A DNA stretch of 64,000 nucleotides from a bacterium (lineage in GTDB: Bacteria; UBA8248). Below, one piece after another: positions 26,430 through 33,774 of this stretch. The translations under genes were made by a program, and so were the position numbers. Location of the stretch: NCBI GenBank assembly GCA_022828125.1, contig JAJEJD010000008.1, positions 310,001 to 374,000 on the forward strand. Direction: 5' to 3'. The notes under the pieces were generated by a model. It was not told where the DNA came from and did not search any database. It worked only from the letters and a program-made list of their open reading frames with translations. Numbering within the stretch: position 1 is the first letter of the stretch; each line of letters starts with the position of its first letter.

Positions 26430-26815
26430 TCCCCCGCCGCGTTCTTCTCAATCGCGCGCTTGGCCGCGGCGAGGGCGTGGTTCGTCTTCGGGAAGCCGAT
26501 GTAGGGGCAGAGCGAGACGATGCCCTCGATGAGTTCCTCAGGACTCAGGCCCTGGTTCAGCAGGCCGCGCGAGTGAATCTCCACCTCGCCCGTGAGGTCC
26601 TGCCCCGCCGCCGCCGCGACGATCATCATCTCGCGCGTCCTGTTGTCGAGCAGGGGCTGGCTCCAGCAGGTGCCGAAGACGTACTCCACGATGGCGCGGG
26701 TGTGCGTCGGCGCCAGTTCGTTCATCTCGGTGAACGTGCCCGCGAGGCCGTCCTCCCCGTAGATGCCGAGAGATTTCCGGACGGCGAGCCCCCGCTCGTA
26801 GCGTTCCTCGTTCAT
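26426..26815 (-). CDS. Carboxymuconolactone-decarboxylase-family protein
   Basis: A 129-residue all-helical protein of the CMD/AhpD superfamily. The family blocks are RTREMMIVAAAAG, EVEIHSRGLLNQGLSPEELIE and PKTNHALAAAK. It lacks the CxxC of peroxidase-type AhpD, so it belongs with the decarboxylase-like branch, which includes 4-carboxymuconolactone decarboxylase. The true substrate is unknown. AAGGAG lies 8 bases before the ATG. It stands alone between repeats. Confidence 0.8.
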   Translation of the reverse strand: MNEERYERGLAVRKSLGIYGEDGLAGTFTEMNELAPTHTRAIVEYVFGTCWSQPLLDNRTREMMIVAAAAGQDLTGEVEIHSRGLLNQGLSPEELIEGIVSLCPYIGFPKTNHALAAAKRAIEKNAAGE

Positions 26816-26886
26816 GTGGTTTCTCCTTTATATAAGGTGGCGGTGGATGATGATGATGGCCGTAAGGACAGGTCGCGCCCTGAAAG

Positions 26887-27028
26887 GCAACCCCCCCTAC
26901 CCCCCCTTAACAGGGGGGTCTTTTTTTATTCCCCCCTTTCGGGGGGAGCCTTCTTTTTTTTAGTACCCCACCTCGTCGGGGTTTTGCCTTTTCATACCCC
27001 CCTGTTAAGGGGGGGTAGGGGGGGTTGG
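26887..27028. repeat. Family A C/G-run repeat
   Basis: Left arm with CCCCCCCTACCCCCCCTTAA, a central CCCCCCTTTCGGGGGG palindrome, and the inverse arm ending at about 27028. It fills most of the gap between the CMD and DUF454 genes; part of a GTAAGGACAGG palindrome lies just before it. Confidence 0.75.
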
Positions 27029-27035
27029 TTTGGCC

Positions 27036-27425
27036 TCACCCCCCGTCCCCCGGTATCGCGCCGGGCCGCGTGACGATGAAGCAGACCACGCACGCGCAGA
27101 CGGCGGCGAGCAGCGCCTTCGCGTATACCGGCGCGCTCATGAGGTATATCGACGGCCCCGCCAGGAGGACGATGAGCGTAACCGACGTCCACTTCGCCCG
27201 GGGGCGGATGACGCCGTGGCGCTGCCAGTTCGTGATGAGCGGGCCGTAGAGCCTGTGGCCGAGCAGCCATCCATGCAGCTTCTCCGAACTCTTCGAGAAG
27301 GCGAACGCCGCCAGGAGGATGAAGGGCGTCGTCGGCAGGACGGGCAGCAGCAGGCCGATGAAGCCCAGGCCGAGGCAGACGCAGCCCAGCGTCAGGAAAA
27401 ATGGACGAGAAATCTTGCGCCACAT
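27036..27425 (-). CDS. DUF454 (YbaN-like) inner-membrane protein
   Basis: A 129-residue protein. Residues 8-45 give the family signature LGFIGLLLPVLPTTPFILLAAF followed by FSKSSEKLHGWLLGHRLYGP. Two more membrane helices follow near the C-terminus. Function unknown. The ATG at 27425 is chosen because homology begins at MWRKISRPFF; longer in-frame extensions to 27740 run through repeat DNA. Confidence 0.85.
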   Translation of the reverse strand: MWRKISRPFFLTLGCVCLGLGFIGLLLPVLPTTPFILLAAFAFSKSSEKLHGWLLGHRLYGPLITNWQRHGVIRPRAKWTSVTLIVLLAGPSIYLMSAPVYAKALLAAVCACVVCFIVTRPGAIPGDGG

Positions 27426-27603
27426 GAACGCTCGTTCTCCCGGGTGGGGGTTGTCGGGAATGCCGCCTTGGGGAGGATAATGGCAACCCCCTGGAAAGGG
27501 AAACCCCATACGGCAACGCCTCCTTGACAGGGGATAAATGCAACCCCCGTCTTTTTTGTTCCCCCCTGGAGGGGAGTTGTTGAAAAAGTCTTTGTCAAAG
27601 CAG

Positions 27604-27973
27604 TAACCCCCCCTACCCCCCCTTAACAGGGGGGTAAGAAAAGGCAAGCCTCGCAAAAAAAGATCAACTCCCCCCTTGAGGGTTTTGCCAATCAACGAGA
27701 GAAGAATTTCACTCCCCCCTTGAGGGCCAAGCCCGACCAAGTAGAAAAGGGATCAACTCCCCCCTTGAGGGGGAGTCGCAGAAGCCGAGCGGTTTGTGCG
27801 AAGGCTGATGCGGTGGGGGGAGCTTCTATCCGTGGCATGTCCCCCCACCGAATCGCTTGCGGGCTTCGCCCTTAGCTCTTCGACTCCCCCTCAAGGGGGG
27901 AGTTGATTGTTGAGCGTTCTATAAGGGGGTTGCTCTTTCATACCCCCCTGTTAAGGGGGGGTAGGGGGGGTTG
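27604..27973. repeat. Family A repeat arms enclosing a family B element
   Basis: The left C-run arm is at 27604-27640 and the matching G-run arm at 27941-27973, with the family B element at 27755-27904 between them. The flank GTTGTTGAAAAAG (about 27575) matches the other composite copies. These repeats account for the gap 27426-28132, apart from a possible -10 box TAGAAT at 28082-28087 before the M28 gene. Confidence 0.7.
27755..27904. repeat. Family B 150-bp inverted-repeat element, copy 1
   Basis: Ends ACTCCCCCCTTGAGGGGGAG and its inverse. Inside are GGTGGGGGGA and TCCCCCCACC as a second inverted pair. Copies 2 and 3 lie at 36691-36835 and 37006-37153. Confidence 0.8.
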
Positions 27974-28132
27974 CCTTTCGGTGAGGGGGGAGTGAATCCC
28001 TTCTCTACTCGGTCGTGATTCTCCCCCGAAGCGCGCCCCCCCGCAACGCGCGCGGCACTCGGCATTCCGCGGGCGGTGTACTAGAATGGGCGGACGCCAC
28101 CTCTTTATATACCTCTCTCGTATGGAGACGAC

Positions 28133-29839
28133 ATGTCCGTTCGCGAATATGTAGACGCCGATTCCCTGTGGAAAAACTTAGGTCACATCTGCCGCTGGGA
28201 GCGCTACACCGGCACCGAGGGCGAGAACGAGGCCGTGCGCTACGTCGAGGCGGAGCTGTCGGCGCTGGGAATCGACGTCGAGGTGCACGCGTTCGATTCG
28301 CTCATCAGCATACCGGGCGAGACGACGCTCGAGGTGACGGGAGAGGGCGGGGAGACGATCCGCGCCATCAGCGCGGTGTTCGGCGCATCCACGGGCGCGG
28401 CGGGCGTGCGCGGACAGGCGGTCCATGTCGGCGAGGCCGGCCCGCCCGCGACGCCGTTCGGCGATCCTTTATATACGGGCGCAACCGGCGAGGCCCCCGT
28501 GGCGGGTCGCGTCGTCGTGGCCGAGGGGATGGTGAGCCCCGCGCGGTTTTATTATTTCGAGCAAAGAGGCGCCATCGCGCAGGTCTACGTCAACCACGGC
28601 AACGCGCACGAGCTGACCGTCTCGACCATCTGGGGCGCGCCGACGCCCGAGAGCATCGCGCGGCTGCCCGGGACGCCCGTCGTCACGCTCTCGCGCGAAC
28701 AGGGGGCGGGCCTCATCGAGCGGCTCCGGGCGCGGGAGGAGGTCGAGTTGCTCATCCACGTGGAGATGGACACCGCCTGGCGGGAGACGCTCATGCCCGT
28801 GGCGAGCATCACGCCCGATAACGGGGCCGATGATTACGTCCTGGTCGGCGGGCACATCGACTCCTGGCACATCGGGGCGAACGACAACGCGGCGGGCGAC
28901 GCCACGCTCATGGAGCTCGCGCGCGTCGCCCACGAGAGGCGGGGCGAGCTTCGCCGCGGCCTCAAGGTCGCCTGGTGGAACGGGCACTCGCACGGGCGCT
29001 TCTCGGGCTCCACCTGGTACGCGGACCACATGTTCGGCGAGCTGCGCAAAAACTGCGTCGCCTATCTCAACATCGACCAGCCCGGCTGCATCGGCGCCAC
29101 GCTCTACCGGCCCTTCTGCACGGCGGACGTGCGCGACTGGGTGCGGGACGCCATCGCGCGTCTGGGCGGGCAAAGCACGCAGCCCGATCATCCCCGCAAG
29201 ATGGCCGACCAGTCGATGTGGGGGGTGGGGGTTCCCTCGTTCTCCTTCCTGCCCGTCCTCCCGCCCGGCCACCCCGATTTGAGAAAGGATCACCCAGGCG
29301 ACGGCTTCCCCGAGTACTGGCACCACCCCGCCGACACGCTCGACAAGATGGACAAGGACCTCCTCGCCGAGCACTGCCGCCTCTACGCGGACGCGCTTCA
29401 CGAGCTGTGCGCGCTCGAGCGCGCGCCGCTCAACCCCGCCGCGACGGCCGTCGTCGTGAACGAGGAAATCGAGAGGCTCTCCGAATCGGGAGGCGAAGCC
29501 GTGGACCTGGGCGATCTCAGCGAGGCGGGGGCGCGCTTCGCCAGGGCGTGCGAGGCGCTCGGCGAAAAGATAGGAAACATCGACGCCGCCCGCGCCAACC
29601 GCGCCCTCCTCGATATGAGCCACGCCGTCAATCCCGTGCTCTACACGCTGGCGGGGCCGTTCGACCACGACCCGGCGAGCGGCGCGTTCCGGATGCCGGG
29701 GCTCCAGTGCATCGCCCACTACGCCGCGCGCGGGCCAGCGAGCGATGCGGGCAAGGTCATCTACACGCGCGTCCAGCGCGAGAAGAACCGGGTAATCGCG
29801 GGCTTGGGCGCCGCCAGCGCCATCGCGGAGTCGCTGTAG
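28133..29839 (+). CDS. M28-family peptidase-like protein with an altered metal site
   Basis: A 568-residue protein with an inserted PA-like domain (about 90-215) and an M28 alpha/beta core. Expected zinc ligands are visible: H241 (GGHIDSW), D251 (ANDNAAG), D315 (NIDQPG) and a His near 395 (YWHHPADT). In normal M28 enzymes a Glu-Glu pair (catalytic base and zinc ligand) follows the WxxG/A block; here the block reads WWNGHSHGRFSGS, with His285-Ser286 instead. It may use a different metal geometry or be non-peptidolytic. No signal peptide is seen, so it is cytosolic. Monocistronic. Confidence 0.75.
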   Translation: MSVREYVDADSLWKNLGHICRWERYTGTEGENEAVRYVEAELSALGIDVEVHAFDSLISIPGETTLEVTGEGGETIRAISAVFGASTGAAGVRGQAVHVGEAGPPATPFGDPLYTGATGEAPVAGRVVVAEGMVSPARFYYFEQRGAIAQVYVNHGNAHELTVSTIWGAPTPESIARLPGTPVVTLSREQGAGLIERLRAREEVELLIHVEMDTAWRETLMPVASITPDNGADDYVLVGGHIDSWHIGANDNAAGDATLMELARVAHERRGELRRGLKVAWWNGHSHGRFSGSTWYADHMFGELRKNCVAYLNIDQPGCIGATLYRPFCTADVRDWVRDAIARLGGQSTQPDHPRKMADQSMWGVGVPSFSFLPVLPPGHPDLRKDHPGDGFPEYWHHPADTLDKMDKDLLAEHCRLYADALHELCALERAPLNPAATAVVVNEEIERLSESGGEAVDLGDLSEAGARFARACEALGEKIGNIDAARANRALLDMSHAVNPVLYTLAGPFDHDPASGAFRMPGLQCIAHYAARGPASDAGKVIYTRVQREKNRVIAGLGAASAIAESL

Positions 29840-29877
29840 AGGGGCTGTTGAAAAAGCCCTTCCTCAGAGGAAAAAAC

Positions 29878-30032
29878 GAACCCCCCCTACCCCCCCTTAA
29901 CAGGGGGGTAAGAAAAATCAAAACCCCTGCCACCGGCGGTGGGTATTGCCTTTTTCTTTTTTATACCCCCCTGTTAAGGGGGGGTAGGGGGGGTTGCCTT
30001 TATCCCCTGTTAAGGGGGGGTAGGGGGGGTTG
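29878..30032. repeat. Family A repeat with a doubled right arm
   Basis: One left C-run arm and two consecutive G-run arms (29966-29996 and 30003-30032). The doubled arm has four long G-runs within about 55 bases, enough for a G-quadruplex. A palindrome of the AGGTCGCGACCT type follows at 30055-30074. Confidence 0.75.
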
Positions 30033-30106
30033 CCTTTCAAGGCGCGAAAACCTCGGACAGGTCGCGACCTGTCCCTACGGCAGCCTTCCGGAGAGATCGC
30101 AACGCC

Positions 30107-30323
30107 CGTCATTCCGGCCTTGAGCCGGAATCCATTTTCGCCTTTGCCTTTTCGCCTCCTCGTTCGGACGTCTTCACGCCCGGGCGGAGAAAATCGGAAT
30201 CGAACACAAAAACGAAAGGCGAATTCTCCGGATTCCGCATCCGGACGCCGCGCGACAACAAGGCCGTCGCCGCCCCGCCCGGTGAAAAATCAAAATGGAT
30301 TCCGGCTCAAGGCCGGAATGACG
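30107..30323. repeat. 32-bp perfect inverted repeat pair (GTCATTCCGG family)
   Basis: The 32 bases at 30107-30138 (CGTCATTCCGGCCTTGAG...) are the reverse complement of 30292-30323. Each arm also contains a short palindrome CCGG...CCGG. Confidence 0.8.
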
Positions 30324-30385
30324 GCGGTGGTCAATGCCGACCGGGGAGGGAGAGATTGCCCGGAATGACGAACAAAACCACACCG

Positions 30386-30527
30386 CCTCATCCTGAGTAG
30401 GCGCGCAAGCGCCGTATCGAAGGACAAATGCGATTGATGAATGAGCGTTTGCTCTCGCCCGGCGCGAGGCGTTCGACTCCCCTCGCCCTTCGATACGCCG
30501 CCTTCTCGGCGGCTACTCAGGGTGAGG
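30386..30527. repeat. CCTGAGTA/CGTATCGAAGG inverted-repeat pair
   Basis: CCTGAGTAG...CGTATCGAAGG at 30386-30425 faces CCTTCGATACG...CTACTCAGG at 30485-30527. Each arm has its own GC-rich inner hairpin. A half copy is at 16314-16353. Confidence 0.7.
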
Positions 30528-30565
30528 GGTTGGGGGGTTTCGGCAAGAGGCGAACCTGGAAAAAA

Positions 30566-30842
30566 CCAACCCCCCCTACCCCCCCTTAACAGGGGGGTAT
30601 AAAAAGGCAACGCCCCGGCAAGGGGGTATGAAAAAGAAAAAGGCCCCCCTGTCAAGGGGGGTTGGGGGGTTCCGGCAAGGGGCGAACCTGGAAAAAACCA
30701 ACCCCCCCTACCCCCCCTTGTCAGGGGGGTATGAAAAGGCAAAACCCGGCGAGGTGGGGTACTATAAAAAAAAGAAGGCTTCCCCCCGAAAGGGGGGAAC
30801 AACAAAAAGACCCCCCTGACAAGGGGGGGTAGGGGGGGTTGC
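30566..30842. repeat. Two tandem family A repeats
   Basis: Copies at 30566-30672 and 30697-30842. The junction GGCGAACCTGGAAAAAACCA is repeated before each (about 30549 and 30680), so a segment of about 130 bp was duplicated in tandem. Confidence 0.75.
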
Positions 30843-30998
30843 CTTTATCCGCTGACAAGGGGGGCTGTCCTTTCGAGCCACGAAACCCCGGACAGGTCGC
30901 GGCCTGCCCCTGCACACAAACAAATTTTCCCTCTCCGGTTTTCGGCAATCCCCCCTCCCCGCCCGCATTTCACGCCCGGAGCCGATCGAAAACTTACC

Positions 30999-31028
30999 TT
31001 GACAAAAACTTTATAATTCCCGCAATAT
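30999..31028 (+). promoter_or_regulatory. Candidate promoter of tandem unit 1
   Basis: TTGACA (30999-31004), an 18-base spacer, CAATAT (31023-31028). The hairpin CCCGTG-N10-CACGGG (31032-31053) overlaps the expected start point. Confidence 0.45.
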
Positions 31029-31127
31029 GATCCCGTGCGACACAATTCACGGGGTGAAAAGGCTGTGCCTGCCCGCCGTCCACGAGGCGGCCTTCTCCGG
31101 AAGGACGAAACAGGCGGGAAATTCACC

Positions 31128-31157
31128 TTGACAAAGCGCAAACGGCTGTAGCAATAT
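31128..31157 (+). promoter_or_regulatory. Candidate promoter of tandem unit 2
   Basis: TTGACA (31128-31133), an 18-base spacer, CAATAT (31152-31157). It is exactly 129 bases after the first. The perfect hairpin CATGGA-N10-TCCATG (31159-31180) follows. Confidence 0.45.
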
Positions 31158-31436
31158 CATGGATGCGACACATTCCATGAGGTGCAGTCGACTCCGGGCT
31201 GCCTGCTGAATACAAGACGGCCTTCTCCTTTGAAGGCCGAAACAAGCGGGAACCCACCTCAAGAACCTATACCTCGTGGATTGTGTCGCAACCAGCCCGG
31301 ACTGCGACGCGGCCCTGTCCCTGCACTCCGGCGCTGCTCGATGCGATCACAAGCGGCATGGTTGTCGCCCGTATATCAACGAAGAGAGGAGGCTCACCGG
31401 ACGAAGCCGGAAATGCGCTGATAGACCTTTTTGCAC

Positions 31437-31487
31437 CAGAAAGTATGCGGCACGACCCAGAAAATATGCGACACGATTCACGAGGCG
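31437..31487 (+). repeat. Short tandem repeats carrying the ATGCGACACRA motif
   Basis: CCAGAAAGTATGCGGCACGA (31437-31456) is followed at once by CCAGAAAATATGCGACACGA (31457-31476) and then TTCACGAGGCG. Here the hairpin partner is lost. The remaining 270 bases to the lipoprotein ATG hold nothing I recognise. Confidence 0.5.
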
Positions 31488-31759
31488 AAGTCATCTACCG
31501 GGTGACGTCGAAATAAAAAAGACCCCCCCTCCCGATTCCCAGGGCGGGGAACCCACCGGAAGACCAATCCTCCTGAATCGTTTTTGAAACGGACCGGACG
31601 GCGGGGCGCCGATGCCCCCGCTCACCGGCGCGCCAAAGACGAAGAAAAACGAAACCCGAATTCAAGGCCCAGAATAAAGCGAAGGAAAGGAGGTTAATCG
31701 GAGAAAGCCGGAAACTCACGGAAAATCCCTTTTTCTATGTATTCAGGAGGACTCACTAA

Positions 31760-33616
31760 ATGATGTTCAAAGATAAGTATATTCACAAGCTCTACGCTTT
31801 TGCGCTGGCGGCTGTGTTTGCGCTGACGCTGGCCGGCTGCGGCGGCGGCGGCGGAACTGCTGCTGCGCCGGACCCGGAGCCGCCCACCATGCCGGAACCC
31901 ACCCCGCAGGAGATGTGTGAGGGTGACGGCGGCCGGTATAACGCGGACGGGTCGTGCACCTCCGCCGAAGATCTTGCAGCGGAAATGGCCGAAGCGGAAG
32001 CCCTGAAAGGCGCGCAAGACGCCGCGATGGCGGCCTACATGGCGGCGATGGCCGCCGTGGGCGGCGCGAAGGACCCCGTGGCGATGGGCAACGCGCAGCC
32101 GTACGCGGCGATGGCGAAAAGCGCGTCCGACATGGCGGCTGCGGCGGCGACTTCCGCCATGGCCATGGAGCACCAGATGGCGGCCGAGGCGGCCCGCGAC
32201 AAGGCGATGGAAGCGGCCGGCATGCGCGGTCTGGGTCTGACCTCTCTGGCGAACAAGATCACCAACCAGAGCGATATCGACAACGCCGTTCTCGAGGGCA
32301 GGCCTGCCGTCGATCCCGTCTCCAACGCGGGGAGAGTGGGCACGGAGCTGGCCGCGACAGCCGTTCCCGCCGCTGCCGGTGCCACTCCCACTCCAGATGA
32401 AATAGCCGCCGTCGTCACGCACACCACAGTTGATGATACCGGCGATCCTCCCGCCGCTCCTGGCGGAAGCGTTGCTCAAGGCGGAGCGGTCAGCGCAACG
32501 GTGTCTTACGGCGCGAGTGGACCTACAATCACGGTAGCCGGCGTCGGCACCACCGGTTTGCTGCGCGGCGAAAACCCGATGCTGCTGACGACACGCGGGG
32601 GCTGGATGGGCAGAGAATTGGTGGAGGATGATAATACTACTGGTTCCGAGAATATGTCTTACGCCAACGTCTACACGGACATCCAAGCGCCTGTGATGAA
32701 GCAGAATTATGGCGATACCACTGCCGGTACAACTACAGATGGTACGGCCGCACAGACGAATGCACTCGCATTGGCAATAGGCCAAATCATCACCGGCGAT
32801 ATTCCGGGAGACGGAAGCACCTTCACGGGAACGCGTAACGTGTCCGCTACCGACAATGTGCCGATGCAGAACGGGCGGGTCTATTGTGCCCCCAATACAG
32901 TTGGCGGCTGCGCCATAAGCGTCGACGAAGATGGCGAGATCACGTCGCTTGCGGGCTACGGGTGGCAGCCTCAGACATCCGGCACGACCCCCACGACCGA
33001 CGGTGACTATCTGGCCTGGGGCGTCTGGCTGACGGTTCCGGATGCTCCGGCCTCAGCAGCCTCCGCCGGCGCATTCGCGAGCGGCAACGACGCATTCACG
33101 GTCAGGCCCGCACTCAAGGGCACGGCGACGTATAACGGCGTCGCGAGCGGCGTGTATTCGGCGGCCGGCATGGTCGAGTACTTCGACGCGGACGTCAGCC
33201 TGATGGCCAACTTCGGCGGCACCGAAGGGGCCGATTCCACTCCGGCAAGTGGTAACGCAGGCGAAAATGACGGATTGCTCCTGGGCGCCGTCACCGGCTC
33301 CGTCTCCAACATCAGGGCTGGCGGCATGGACGTGGACGGCTCGCTGACGCTCAAGAGGGCGCCCGTCACCAGAGGCACCAACACCGACACTGGAAGCACG
33401 ACCGGCTTCGAGGGCGCCGCTTCGGGCACCCTGGCGGGCCGGGCCATGGCCGGCAGGTGGGGCGGCCAGTTCTACGGTCCCAACAAGGCGAGCGGCAAGG
33501 GGATTGAAACCGAATACCCCACGACCGCAGCCGGCACCTTCGGCGCTTCCGCGCCGGGTAACGTGAATGACCCGGTCAGAATCCTGGGCTCTTTCGGCAC
33601 GTGGAAGGCCGAGTAA
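31760..33616 (+). CDS. Large surface-lipoprotein-like protein, TbpB-type barrel, copy 1
   Basis: A 618-residue lipoprotein. The signal peptide ends with lipobox LAGC (acylated Cys27) and a Gly run. Residues 70-160 are extremely Ala/Met-rich and helical, like a stalk. The C-terminal part from about 440 alternates beta strands and ends RWGGQFYGP...AAGTFGA...LGSFGTWKA, the style of the transferrin-binding-protein-B-like barrels of surface lipoproteins. A ligand-binding or adhesive role outside the cell is likely; the ligand is unknown. CAGGAGG precedes the ATG. A second gene with the same plan follows. Confidence 0.65.
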   Translation: MMFKDKYIHKLYAFALAAVFALTLAGCGGGGGTAAAPDPEPPTMPEPTPQEMCEGDGGRYNADGSCTSAEDLAAEMAEAEALKGAQDAAMAAYMAAMAAVGGAKDPVAMGNAQPYAAMAKSASDMAAAAATSAMAMEHQMAAEAARDKAMEAAGMRGLGLTSLANKITNQSDIDNAVLEGRPAVDPVSNAGRVGTELAATAVPAAAGATPTPDEIAAVVTHTTVDDTGDPPAAPGGSVAQGGAVSATVSYGASGPTITVAGVGTTGLLRGENPMLLTTRGGWMGRELVEDDNTTGSENMSYANVYTDIQAPVMKQNYGDTTAGTTTDGTAAQTNALALAIGQIITGDIPGDGSTFTGTRNVSATDNVPMQNGRVYCAPNTVGGCAISVDEDGEITSLAGYGWQPQTSGTTPTTDGDYLAWGVWLTVPDAPASAASAGAFASGNDAFTVRPALKGTATYNGVASGVYSAAGMVEYFDADVSLMANFGGTEGADSTPASGNAGENDGLLLGAVTGSVSNIRAGGMDVDGSLTLKRAPVTRGTNTDTGSTTGFEGAASGTLAGRAMAGRWGGQFYGPNKASGKGIETEYPTTAAGTFGASAPGNVNDPVRILGSFGTWKAE

Positions 33617-33637
33617 GCAGCAGCGCATGACTCCTCG

Positions 33638-33665
33638 GGCCCCGGGCTGCATCAAGCCCGGGGCC
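33638..33665 (+). terminator. Hairpin after the first lipoprotein gene
   Basis: GGCCCCGGGCT (33638-33648) pairs perfectly with AGCCCGGGGCC (33655-33665) around a 6-base loop. There is no U-run, so it may be an end-stabilising hairpin rather than an intrinsic terminator. A weaker version (35475-35500) follows the second lipoprotein gene. Confidence 0.5.
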
Positions 33666-33774
33666 GGGGGATGGAAAGAGCGTGAGCTTCGGCGCGCGCA
33701 AGCGGTAGATGGAACTCAGTTTTTATCCGTCCGCCCCCTTCCGCTCCAGGAGGGGGGGCAGCCTTAGGGGGCAA

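Larger units (their letters stand above)
30996..31252 (+). repeat. Tandem 129-bp units: promoter, GCGACACA hairpin, second hairpin
   Basis: Two units with a 129-base period. Each has ACCTTGACAAA, an 18-base spacer, CAATAT, a hairpin with the loop sequence GCGACACA (31032-31053 and 31159-31180), and a CCTTCTCC/GAAGG hairpin followed by CGAAACARGCGGGAA. A decayed third unit with the motif inverted (31271-31289) and a fourth motif (31468-31487) follow. They lie 500-760 bases upstream of the first lipoprotein gene, in the 29840-31759 gap. Confidence 0.6.

Noticed and set aside
30566-30842. C/G-run repeats as a CRISPR array
   Set aside because: Units are inverted pairs of varied length, not regular direct repeats with unique spacers, and no cas gene is present.
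31283-31516. Open frames of 75-100 codons in the tandem-unit region
   Set aside because: They run through repeats and hairpins in several frames at once, without ribosome sites.
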